Positions 43,094 to 54,900 of a stretch of 64,000 bases of DNA are shown in pieces. The position numbers and the translations under genes are program-made. Source of the DNA: Tribonema minus (taxonomy: Eukaryota; Sar; Xanthophyceae; Tribonematales; Tribonemataceae); assembly GCA_017506865.1 (NCBI GenBank), contig JAFCMP010000257.1, positions 372,001 to 436,000 on the forward strand. The letters are read 5' to 3'. The notes below the pieces were generated by a model. The model ran no database searches. It was not told the DNA's origin and saw only the letters and a program-made list of their open reading frames with translations. Each line of letters opens with the position of its first letter. Position 1 is the stretch's first letter.

Positions 43094-43476
43094 TTTATTA
43101 ATTCTCGCTCAGGGCGCGAAAAAGCCCAGATGATTGGCATCTAGCTGTAAGGAATCTACATGTCGTATGACAGTCTGAAAGTGTCGCAACGACAACCACT
43201 CAAACGCCGCCGCCGCCAAATGGCATCTCGGGGTCCTCCCCTACGTCCTCCTCCATGTGCCCCCCCCCCCTGGATTCTGCCATGTGTGTCATGACACGGC
43301 CAGAGTACGCCATGTGGAGCGCTGCCGACAGTGCCGAGCGTAAGTGCGCCAGGGCGATGCCCTTGAGAGCTTTAGGACGCGCTCCTCCGGGCACTGACAT
43401 CCTGCTGGCATACTCCGTCGCCACAGCCTCCAGCAGCTTCCGCCCCTGCTCCCCGATGCTGCCAAATGACCCTATT
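43094..43476 (-). mobile_element. Family B insertion, 383 bp, 5'-truncated
   Basis: On the minus strand it corresponds to 35,556-35,939: the end of the REL protein (EAVATEYASRMSVPGGARPK, one Arg/His difference later) and the full tail. The 12-bp sequence GTTCAGGTACTT flanks it exactly (43,082-43,093 and 43,477-43,488). Confidence 0.93.
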
Positions 43477-43530
43477 GTTCAGGTACTTGTGGACTTGTAG
43501 TTATACAGGTATATTATACTTCGGAAGTAA

Positions 43531-43590
43531 ATAAATACAAGTCCATACATACTTGGGCCCTTATAAATACAAGTCCATACATACTTTGAA
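43531..43590 (+). mobile_element. Family A tail end in tandem
   Basis: ATAAATACAAGTCCATACAT occurs twice, with TTGGGCCCTT before the second copy, matching the very end of the family A tail. Non-LTR elements often end in short tandem repeats. Confidence 0.6.
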
Positions 43591-43977
43591 AGTTCAAGAA
43601 AAAAATGCTAGCAGCGACTTACCGTCAGTTCAACTGGCGTTCTGTGCCAACATGTATGCATATGCTCAAATGGTGACACCCATGATTACTGGCCTCGCCT
43701 GTTGTACCAGCTTTTGAGTAACATTGACTTGGGGATGTCTTGTAGCCCCAACGTATTGAAGTTGGAGCAGAAAGAAATCAGGCCTCTTGCAGGTCCCCGT
43801 TTGTGGGGAGTTAGCAAGGTCGAATGCATTGCATTCATGGACTTGTTTTCATATCCTTAATCTATATCTTACTGACTTCGAAGTATAAGATTCTATTTAT
43901 AAAAGGCCCAAGTACCATGTGTTCCCAGAGTATGAACTTCGCTTGAATACTATGCAGCAACAGCAACCTAGTACAGT
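43591..43977. other. Spacer between family A tails
   Basis: No gene. A reversed tail-like piece (TACTTGGGCCTTTTATAAAT on the minus strand) lies at about 43,893-43,916. Confidence 0.4.
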
Positions 43978-44060
43978 ACAGCAGACTAGGCTGCTGCGTT
44001 GACGCAAGCTTTTCGATTGCATAGGCAACCCGGCGTCCCTTGGGCCTTCATAAATACAAA
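43978..44060 (+). mobile_element. Family A 3' end fragment
   Basis: CAGACTAGGCTGCTGCGTTG through TTTTCGATTGCATAGGCAAC to CATAAATACAAAT matches the minus-strand family A tail at 11,271-11,356 almost exactly. It is 5'-truncated. Confidence 0.85.
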
Positions 44061-45616
44061 TCGATATTTACAGTACAGCATCGCACATATGGTGTTGATG
44101 CTGGTCTGTATTGCTCCAAGAAAAGTGCCAAGTGAATGCTCGGCAACCGCCGCTTTGCATGACCATCACCTAGAGCGGCTGCTAGAGTCACACTTTTGAC
44201 AAAAATTGCTTCAGGGCGATGACTTTTTGTCATGTTAGCCGCACTGATAACCCAGCGCCCCAGTCCACGCCGCCTTCATGGATACACAAACATTGCCTTC
44301 ATGAATTCACAAACATCATGCCCGCCGCTCACCAGATGCCTGTTACATTCCCACAGTGAACCTAGCTGAGTTTAGAGATTCACATGTACACATATGCGGC
44401 TGCAACACGACCCTTGGCATCAAACGCATGCTGCCAATACATAGTCAACGACACTCTGGTGCCTGCTCACAGCCGCTTTACAGCATGCGCTGCCATCCTT
44501 TTGTTGATTCTGATGCGGGGCGATTTGCAAGGGGGCGAGGAAGTTGGCAGGCATTGACGCACCAAAAGGCACATCGGTGTTGTTGTGGCGGGTTTGATGC
44601 AATGCTAACAAGAAAACTGAGGCTTTCGATGTGCGGGATAATTCAAATCTGCATGTCGCAGGCCTTGCTGCTCTCCCACATGACACAAAACCAATGAAGT
44701 ATGTCGAGGATGGAAAGGAATTCTATTAATCCTGTGCTTACATAACCTTTTGTCAGAAGATGCAGGACCAATCTCAGTGACTTCAAGTTGCACATTGCTG
44801 TAACCTGTGTTGTTGCAGTCAACCTGCGCCTGCGGAGAGCACCGACCACGGCACAGATGTTGCGCTCCCTGCCCCGTGCAGTGGAGTCTGTGCCACAGCA
44901 TAACGCGTGAAACAACACCCATGATCTGCCACAGGCAGACAGACCCTTCAAAAACCTGTAGACTAGGCTAGTCGCAATACGCATGCGACCTTGAAGGCAA
45001 ACACAGAACCTCAACTTCCAGGAACCCATGCCTTCCCAACGCAACCCCTAATCCAGACGCCAGTTCCACCCTCAGCTGCAGCATGAGGTCAGGTGAGGTC
45101 TCCATGTCGTGGCTTGTCTGTGATGCTGAAAAAGCGACAGATTTGCGGAGACCTGCGGCAACAGAGCAAGTTTGTGACCTTGTCAGTGGGCGTAGGGGCC
45201 TGTGCGGAGCGTCAGCCTCACATATGTTTGAATGTGAATTGCTGTCGCGTTACACGGTGATGGGAAAATATGCTGCATGCGATGTGCAACAGTGGGACTG
45301 CTGCACTTTCGCTCACACCACCTGTGGACAAAGAGACCTAACATCAAGCCTCAAGTTCAGTTGCACCTTCAACAGCTTGCACTAGGCCCAGCTGCAGCAC
45401 AAGTGCGCACTGCTTGCAACAATAACACGCTGAGGCTGGTAGTGCGAGCAAAGTCACTGCTGTTCTGACTAGGTCTGATGAAGGTCACCGACCACGTACT
45501 AGATCATGCCACTGGTGGCTCAAGTGGTATGTAATGGGCATCACTTCACGGGTTATGCCAACCTCATACGACACAGTGTCATGTACACCGACTGCCTATG
45601 AGGAGGCACTCACCAA
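44061..45616. other. Region downstream of the P-T repeat gene
   Basis: No gene or RNA supported. The frames on both strands are short and lack splice context. Confidence 0.4.
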
Positions 45617-45916
45617 TCAGCGACCACACACATACCCTATCCCTGCCACATAGGGAGGGGCAATGGTGCTGCGCGGCGGTGCAACCCCCTTGATGGCCAC
45701 AGTGCGCAGCCCTATGAACACCAAGTGTGACGGACAGCTGGTGTTCACGGCTGCAGTGGAGCTCATGAGCCCGTAGGGCCTTGAGAAGGTAGCAAACGAA
45801 TCCACCGTAACAGTGAATCTTGACGCCACGGTGACGGCGCCTTGCGGCGCAGTGACCGACCACGTCCCCGTGCGCGCTCCGTTGAATGGCAGCCCGTTGC
45901 GCCCTGAGACGGTCAC
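45617..45916 (-). CDS. Exon 15 of the P-T-repeat gene: C-terminus
   Basis: After CACTGTAG it reads VTVSGRNGLPFNGARTGTWS, VASRFTVTVDSFATFSRPYG and NTSCPSHLVFIGLRTVAIKG, and stops at YVCGR. A possible donor (GTATGT) lies just before the stop, so one more exon cannot be excluded. Parts resemble exon 13 (V-S-R-F-x-x-T-x-DSFA). Confidence 0.75.
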   Translation of the reverse strand: MTVSGRNGLPFNGARTGTWSVTAPQGAVTVASRFTVTVDSFATFSRPYGLMSSTAAVNTSCPSHLVFIGLRTVAIKGVAPPRSTIAPPYVAGIGYVCGR

Positions 45917-48900
45917 CTACAGTGGCATGAGCAGAGACGAATGCAACATAATGATGTGCTGACTTAGTGGTGATTGCGGTCAACTGGTGTTGTGGAGCAG
46001 GGTCCCGGCAAGACTCAGTTCGGCACAGCGGTGTGAAACGACAGGTGCCTTCTGAATACGATTGCCCTTGTGTTTGACAGCGCCTAAGTGAGCAGCCCGC
46101 CGCGTAGTTGTGCGCACCGTGCAATCCGTTTCTATATATTCTGAGCAAAAGTCTGCGGCTGCCAGTAGCGCTGTGTGACAAAGGGCAGCTGGCAGCGTTT
46201 GGACTGGCTGGGCAACGCAGCCACCGCCGAACGAGCTGTACTTATGTGGTCGGCGTTTGGCCCTTGAAGGGATGCGTTTCGCCTGGACAAGTAATGCAGC
46301 TAATCACTTGCAATACAAAGTTACAACTCTCATGATGATGCCATCAGAAGTAGCAGCAGCACAAGCATGGCTGAGGTGTCTCGATGCCTGCGCACCAGCG
46401 ACCATCGCCCACTGGCCCAGAGGGAGAACGCGCATGTCGTCCACCTACAGAACTGGCTGGCAGCAGCGCCGCAACGCAAGGCAGAGCCAGAGACTCAGTA
46501 GCACCATCCTGCTGCGCGGGCAAAGAACAATGCACATCGCATACTTTAACTTCAACTGTGACAACAAAAGACAACGCACATCGAACACTTCAACTTCAGC
46601 TGTGACGCACCGCAGCGGGAGAGACGGTGGGCATGGGCGTCGGCGCCGGCGTCGGCGAGTCAGTGCTCGTCTGCGGTGGCACAGCGTACGCGTTGTTTGT
46701 GCGGACGGGCAGCACCACCGGACCGCTGTTATGCGCGCTTGGGTCGCCGGACGTGCAGGTCAAGCTGACGATGGTGTCCAGCTGATCGCTGCTGAGCAGT
46801 GTGACGGCGGTGACGACGTAGCGCGGCGGGCAGACGGTGTCAACGATGGCGGTCGCGCGCTTGGTGGGGCCTAGGTCCACCACTCCTGAGGGTCGAAATA
46901 AGGGTCAGGGTTTGGTGTTAGAGTCAGCCCCGAGTACGAGCGTACAGTAGGGTAGCATGCGGGTTCAGTCGAGGCTCAACCACTAACCGTTGAGCCAGTG
47001 AAGGTGGACCTGTGCAGGTCTAGCGACAGAATGTGGCGCTCATAGTGTGATTCATGAAGCCTACTTTACTTTAGAGTATCTTCTAATACTCGAAAATAGG
47101 AAGGTGTTGCGTTTGGAATGGCTGGCAGCATAGTAAGCTGGAGGTACATGGCACAGCGATTATCATCGGCGGCTGTTCTGCCTGTGGAATGGATACACCT
47201 ACGGCACAAAATATGGTGCTGCTCTACACTCCGGTGAGATAATGCAGGCTTTTGTGACTGTTGAACATAGCAGACAAAAGAGAGCAGTCAAGCATACTGC
47301 GCGTCGCAGCCTCAACTCTTTTTGTCGTCTCAAGATCCACTGCTAGGGCGCATCTTTACCCACCAGGCAGGTCAGCGTTTGCGTCTGTTTCATGTACTTC
47401 TAGCATCATTGTTGACATGGTTTGCTGTTCGCAATAGTGCAGCGTCGCAGCTCTCAGCAATGCATGCCCGCCAAGTGCTTTGAAACAACGCCAAGGCAGG
47501 TGCAAGATATGCGGCCAGAGGTTGGGCCATGCCAAAGCCATCACCACACTCAAGCATCTGGCTAGGCCTGTTGCAATGTGCTACTGTAGGGCTAGGTTTA
47601 GACCAGGATTAGCCTGCCAGAGACGTGAGGTTTTCTTGTACCAGTAGATTTCATGGAGGGGATCAACACCTGCAGCAGTGTTGTTTGCACCGGCTCATGC
47701 ATTGCGCGCATCCATGCTCCACCTTATGAAGCCCAGCACCCCTCACTGTGACTTGCCTCAGACCAAATATGCACAGTGCTTGACATGCCTCACAAGTACA
47801 TGAGGTTTTCTGCCTCTCAAGCAGAAGTCAATAAAGTGCGTGCCTCAATTCCGGTAGCTTACGCAACGCGTTGTGGGTGTGGCTGCTGATACCCCTCGAA
47901 GCTTGAGTACTTCAAGTATAACAAGGTCCTTGCCATTGCTCACCTCCGCTCTGCCCACACACGATCCCTGCAGCAACAAAGCAGATGATCGATATTGTTG
48001 AGTGTCACGGCCAGGAAGCTGCAGACGCAGCAGAATCGCGAGGGATGCCATGCCAAGCGGTGCCACGGTTCGATCGCGTAGTGCACACACACGACATTTG
48101 ACAATGTGCGATGGTGCAGCTGATGCAGCAGGGTTCCAACATGTCACAATTTACAGACACAGGCATATCAAGTGCCGTTGTCATTGTGCTCTAGCGCCTG
48201 CACGCCACAGAGCGTCCTTGCACACGACATTCTCTGAGCCGCCAGACGCATGTGTAGCACAGCAGTGCAACGATTGATTGCAGTAGGCACGGCACGACAA
48301 CCGTCTTTGACATACTTTTGGGCTGTACGCAACCTTTCAAGCAGCATGTGCCCACCACCGCAGACGGAATATTTTGATGATTAACCCTCCCCAGTGACCC
48401 CTAAACACAGCGCAAGCGGGGCAAATGCGTGCAGCGATGTTCGCAAGCAGCTCATTGATGGGTACTTTGAAGTATGTAGGCCTCTACATGTTGGACGGGC
48501 ATGTATGTGGAAGTGATCATCGTACATATTGAACATGGCGCAGTTCAACATGTGACTCACCAAACCCCGACACGTACGCGTCGCCACTCTCGATGAACGT
48601 CACTGCGTACCGCAGCCCGGTGATCTTCTGCGTGCCAGCACAAATCACCTCCTTCCCAGGCCCCCCTGACTGCCCATACCTGCCAAAGTTGTTGGCGAAG
48701 GAGTCTGCGGTCATGAAGAAGCGAGAGACGAACAGCTTCTGCTCAAAGCCCAGAGTTGAGCTTGCGCTCGCTCCGTTGAAGCCCTGTGCGTTTGAGAAGG
48801 TAGCTGGGGAGCCGCCGTCGCCGCCGGCGCGGATGAAGAGCGTCGTGATGATGCCAGCGCTGTCTGTGCAGGCGAGGGTGTTGATGGCATCCAGCCAGCC

Positions 48901-51900
48901 CCCAGACCTGTGGGGTCAAACACGACACGCGCGAAGGCACCACAAGGCAGGTAGGGGGGAAGGTTTTGTGGTGTGTGTGCCAGAAGCTAGCACGGTACTT
49001 GGTGAAAAGTAGACGGGGCATGCAGTCATGGCGCTGCTGGTGCGTGCGCACAGTCCGTGATGGACATCATGATTCTAATTCTGACCCCCTGGCCTCCTCA
49101 TCAGCAACACGACCGGAATCCTGGTAGCATCGCTTCACCTGCCACACACGCGCGGTATTTCAAGGGACCTACCCACTGATTTGTGGTCTGCGTGAGGCGC
49201 GCCAACTTCAACGACAACGCATGCGTGCTGATGCGGTGTCTGTGAAGTTCAACGCAGAGACTGACACCTGGGGCCATGTTCGAGGCTGGCACCTGGGGCC
49301 AAGTTCAATGCAGAGACTGACACCTGGCGCCATTTTCAACTTCAAGTTAAATCAGGCGTGCGCGCCGCCCACCTGAGGCCCAGACCGGTCACAATGCTCC
49401 CCGGCGGGCACACCGCCGAGCGGATCTCATCGTTACCGAGCTCCGGTCCAAAGTCATAGACACTTGTGCTAGCACTCAGCACAGGCTGCGCAGTGGTCGG
49501 CACTGCCGTCGGCGCTGGCGTTGGCCGAGCAGTGACTGTGGGCGTAGGTGTGGGGCGCGGCGTCGGCACTGCAGACGGTCTGGTGGTGGCGGTCGGCACA
49601 GCAGTAGGCGTCTTAGTGGGGATGGCGGTAGGCGTTGCCGTTGTGGGCGCGGGGTTTGGCGGCGTCGTTGGCTCGCGTATCGGCATGCGTGTGGGCACGC
49701 GCGTGGGCAACCGCGAGGGCAGGGCAGTTGGCCTAGAAGTGGGCACCTGGCAGTAACAAGAGAGGGCGGAGCGTCACGAGACTTTAGCGGTGCTCTGTGC
49801 ACCTTTGGTAGAAGCTAGGTTGCATAGGCACAGAAATGGCGAAATCATGGTCCTTTGGTGCATGTGGTGCATTGCATCAGCAAGGGATACCAAGCAGGAA
49901 ACACATCGCAGCGGCTTGCCCTAGTGTCACTGAAAAACATCTCCTCTGGTTGTGGCGCCCTGCAACTTCAAGCGAGTGTGTGAAGCCTGAAAATTGATTA
50001 GTGTCACACGAAAGACCTTTATTGTGGAATTCAGGAAGGGGAAAACACTTGGCTACTAAGTACGATGGCGCACGTGAGCAGACAGGCGAGATGCACATCG
50101 ACATGACCAGATGTGTGTGAAATCAGCAAACGCGGCATTGCACCTGCGTAGGCTGCGGTGTGGGGGTCATAGTCGGCGCACTTGATGGCGTTTGGCTGGG
50201 GGGGGTGGTCGGCCCCGCTGTTGGATTGTTTGTTGGCTATGCAAAAGAGAGAGAGAGGGTGAGAGAGGGGGGGGGGGGGGGGAGAGAGAGCAATGGGACA
50301 CTCCAAATATTAAGGGGCATCCCGACGCCCTGGCAAACGATGTGTTTCGCAATGATGTGAAAGTCACTACAAGCAGACAGCTGGGCCACTGATACCAGAG
50401 GCTGATGGTGCTCACCGCAAACAGCAGAGTTTTGCATGATGTTGGCAAGTTCATGTCATAGCTGCGTCCCCATATCAACACAACGAGAGACGCGAAGCCT
50501 GCAGCTGCCGAGGGTTGGTAACCTTACCACCACCACGCCAAACAGCAGTGTTAACATTGGACAGCGCCACACCAACTCAAAGTACTTGGGTACATGCCTG
50601 ATTTTTGTGCAGCATACACAGTAACTTCACATTCAAACCCTTGATGCATTGCAAGCTACGTGAAACTTCTCTCACCGCCTCCGATGGTCGCGCAGTGGGA
50701 CTTGAAGTTGGCTGCGCAGTAGGGGTTGAAGTTGGCTGTTTTGTAGGCACAGCAGTTGGCACGCGTGTCGGACTGGCCGTTGGAGTTGCTGAAGGCTTGG
50801 CTGTCGGTGTGCTGGTTGGTACCCGCGTTGGCACCGCGGTGGGCGGTGGTGATGGTTTGGCAGTTGGTGTGCCGGTGGGTACCTGTATGTATGTATAGGG
50901 AGGGCAGCAGTGAGTCACTTGTGTTGGCACTGAAGGTGCACAGGTGACAAAGGGTGCGCACAGTGTCGGAATGAAGCTGGAGACATGGATTACTGCGAGT
51001 GACCGAAAAATTGCAGTCTGCTTGTTTCTGCCACATACCTGCGGCAGCCACTTGCAGTACTTGTTTAGGCCCCACATACCGACACATCGGCGTTGCCAAG
51101 TCATCTTCGGCTGCAACAAATGCAGCGCGAACAGCACTTTGGATGTGGGGTACACTGCCTCGCCGCACGTGCAATTGCCACATAGGGGTGCAGGTATGTT
51201 GAACTGGCATATATGCGCACTGGCGAGCTGCACCTGGCAGATCACCCAGGCTGTTGTGGCTGTTTACCGATTCCTGAGTAAGTTACCCAAGTAGGTAAGT
51301 GGTGAATAACTCGAGTCATAGTGCTTCGCGCAACCCATCAGCACTCTCAGCATGACCCACAGTGCTGCTGTTCAGGTCCTGGAGAGCATTGCACGCCTGG
51401 TGGAAACCATCACCAGCGCGCGAGGTGTGTCACACAAAGGCGCTGGCATCCCTTCTGTGTTCCAACATGAAAATACCTCTTGGAGGAGGCATGCCTGACA
51501 AGTTGAAGTTGCGACAAAGCTGCACTACCCAGGTTTGCGAGATTGGCATCAAGGAACTTGGTCAGTGATTCATCACTGCATACTTGAAGTTCGCTTCTCG
51601 GAAAAAGCTGCAAGAGTGCCCTCTCGGTCGGTCAGACCTAGGGCTCAGAAACAATAGTAGAGCATGTTCTAGTTTCAAGGCAGCCTAGGTATGTGCCTGT
51701 ACTGTTACTCATAGCACATTGAGCACTGTTGTGGTGACCTGTGTGCAACTCATGACAGAAGCATGACTGAGCAAGCGTCCCTGAGTCTTTCACCATGCGC
51801 AGCGGGCTTAAGGTAGCAGTGACCCCCTGATGCAACAAGACCCCAGGGTCTTTACCACACGGGGGCTGCATACCGCTTGGGGACTGTTTACCCGGTGCTT

Positions 51901-54900
51901 TCATGACAAGTAGTAGGCCGAGTTGAGCAGTATCGCTATCAGAAAGCTATGGCGCCACCGTGTCATTACTCCACAGAGCCAGCTGTCGCGGTTCATCAGA
52001 CCTGCATGTGCCAGAGTGTATACTCTTACCCATACCAGTTCAGTTGTAACTGTACTTGGTGTGTTCACCGTGACGCTCACTGCAGTGGCAAAGTGTGCGA
52101 TTGTCTGCGCAATTAGGCATGAGGCAAGCACTTTCAAATGCGCACAGTGCCAGCCCAAAACCACGCAGCATCAGATTCTACTGACTGTGTCAGAATGACT
52201 TATACCTTGGTGGGTAGCTGCGTGGGTGTTGAGGTTGGTACGCGCGTTGGCTGCTGAGTTGGCTCTGCTGTGGGCGTAGCTGTAGGCTGTGCGGTCGGTG
52301 TGGCGGTCGGCTCAGCAGTGGGCTCGGCAGTGGGTTGCGCTGTAGGGTTTGAAGTTGGCTGTGCAGTAGGATTTGAAGTTGGCTGTGCAGTAGGGTCGGA
52401 AGTTGGCCGTGCAGTAGGGTTTGAAGTGGGCTGCGCAGTGGGGTTCAAAGTGGGCAGTGGCGTGGGCTCAGCAGTTGGCATGCGTGTCGGACTGGCCGTT
52501 GGAGCTGCCGAAGGCTTGGCTGTCGGTGTGCTGGTTGGCGATCGTGTCGGCTTCGCTGTGGGCAGTCGTGTTGGTTTGGCAGTGGGGGTGCCAGTGGGAA
52601 CCTGCATATATGTACAAGGAGAGCGACAATGAGTCACTTGCATCAACGTTGACGGGCAATGAGTGAAAAAATGGTGCGGAAAGCGTTGGAATAATGTGGG
52701 AAAAGAATGACACACTGCAATCTCAATTTCAAACTCGCTTGCTTCAGTCACATGACTGCTGCAGGGATTCACCACACAGCCAGTCATCCGGCCTCGCGGA
52801 ACCTGTTGTGCCCCATCATGACGCTGGTGCATCACACTGGAGGAAAGTTGCCCATTCTACCTGTACTTTCTGCAAGGTCACCGGATGCAATGTGCCACGC
52901 GCTGCGGCGGCAAAGTTTGCGGCTCTGCCCTGCGAACTAAGTAGACGTCAGGCAAGCACCCCCAGAAGCGCACAAGGCGAGCCCAAAACCACGCAGCGCC
53001 ATGATTCTACGAGCACATGGTCCCATAACCGTACCTTGGTGGGTCGCTGCGTGGGTGTTGAAGTTGGCACACGCGTTGGCCGTTGAGTCGGCTCTGCCGT
53101 GGGTCGGTGCGTAGGAGTTGACGTTGGCGAACGCGTAGGCCGTTGAGTTGGCTCCGCTGTGGGCGTGGCGGTAGGTGTAGCTGTAGGCTCTGCGGTCGGT
53201 CTGGCGGTTGGCTCAGCAGTGGGCTCGGCAGTAGGCTCTGCGGTAGGGTTTGCGGTTGGCTGCGCAGTAGGGTTTGAAGTTGGCTGCGCAGTGGGCTCCG
53301 CAGTTGGTTCAGCAGTGGGCTGAGCAGTTGGCGTAGCAGTAGGTTCAGCTGTCGGGGTGGCAGTAGGCTGTGCTGTTGGCTCGGAAGTAGGCTCCGCTGT
53401 GGGTGTGCTAGTCGGCTGTAGAGACACAGAGGCAAGTCACGGTCGGTCAACAGTTCATAAGGTGAGCGCGCCTGGATAAAGCTGCTTGCGAATGCGGCTG
53501 ACAATCCTATGTGCACGATTATGCCTTGCAGGCCGCAGAAGTGCCAGCATACACATTTTCCTACCATGCATTGAAACCATGAATGAGGCTTGGCATTGGA
53601 GTACATCCATTCATTCGAATTGGCGAGCGTTTAACTGTGTTCGCTCGGGAAGGTGCGGCCCGGCTGGAAAGAATGCATCAATTGGCAACTGGCTTTGTCA
53701 GGAGAGCCCAGTTGCGTATTTTAGCTGAGCACTGCAAACACAACACCCATACGGGCCTGTCACCGTAGGTCTGTGTCATATGCACTCGTAGATGTGATGC
53801 GGCACCTTATTAATTCCTTACCGGCCCTATAGACTATGCATATACAGGTGATGTGGGTCACTGCTGCTCTTTACATATGCTATGCGTCATGGCAGGGCCC
53901 TGCACACATGGTTTCACTGACAGCGCACAGATCAAGAGCAGCATGTGCATGAATTCAGTAATGCGATTAGTCTCACCGTTGCAGTTGGCTGCGCAGTAGG
54001 GCTTGACGTTGGCTGCGCAGTAGGGTTTGAAGTTGGCTGCGCAGTAGGATTTGAAGTTGGCTGCGCAGTAGGGTTTGAAGTGGGCTGTGGCGTGGGCTCA
54101 GCGGTAGGCACTCGTGTCGGACTGGCCGTTGGAGCTGCCGTAGGCTTGGCTGTTGGTGTGCTGGTAGGCACCCGCGTTGGCTTTGCGGTGGGCGGACGTG
54201 ATGGCTTGGCAGTTGGTGTGCCAGTGGGTACCTGGTATGTATGCACAAGAGAGGGCAATGAGTTGCAGCAACAGGCGGCGGCGTGGGTGACAATCTGGAC
54301 AATCATGGTTGCATTGCGAGGGTAACAACATGGCCATTTGAGAAACTTGCAAGTGGGAGCCTGAAGGTCCTGTTGGAGATTGGCCTCGGCGACTGTTGAA
54401 GTTGCGCCCATGTGTTGCTTGCCTTGACAGGTGCAGCCTACGCGCTAGCAGGTTCTGTGAGACACCAACAGTGCACATGCGCCGCTTGGCCGTGGACCTA
54501 TCCAGCAATGGTGCTGTGTGAGCGGCGAGCAATTCCTCGTAAATAGACTGTGCCTTCCCGGCAGTGTCATTGCGCCGCATGCTCTGGGTGTTGTCCCAGT
54601 GGAGGTTGCGAAGAAGCGGCATCAGCTACAGGACGGCAAGCTTGATATAAATCTGCTGGTGTAGCATGACTCCATCATTATGGTCATGGTATTAAAACGA
54701 TGCCATGTTGTTCACGTGTCCAGCTGACTTATTTGCACGCGGTTCCAAATCACTAGACTCTTCAGATGCTATCGGAACGCTACAGAAAGGGTTCGCACGG
54801 CAAATGCTGCTACTTCACCTTTGTTGGCTGGCGTGAGGGTGTCATGGTCGGAGACCCTGTCGGTGTACGACTGGGAGCGGCGGTGGGCTCCGCCGTCGGC

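Noticed and set aside
52270-52632. + strand frames of V-G-x-A-V-G repeats (also at 49.5, 50.6, 53.9 and 55.7 kb)
   Set aside because: They are exact antisense shadows of the P-T-x-x exons, which have consistent splice sites and phases on the minus strand.
52200-54235. Regularly spaced DNA repeats suggesting a CRISPR array
   Set aside because: The 12-bp periodicity encodes P-T-x-x tetrapeptides with no unique spacers.
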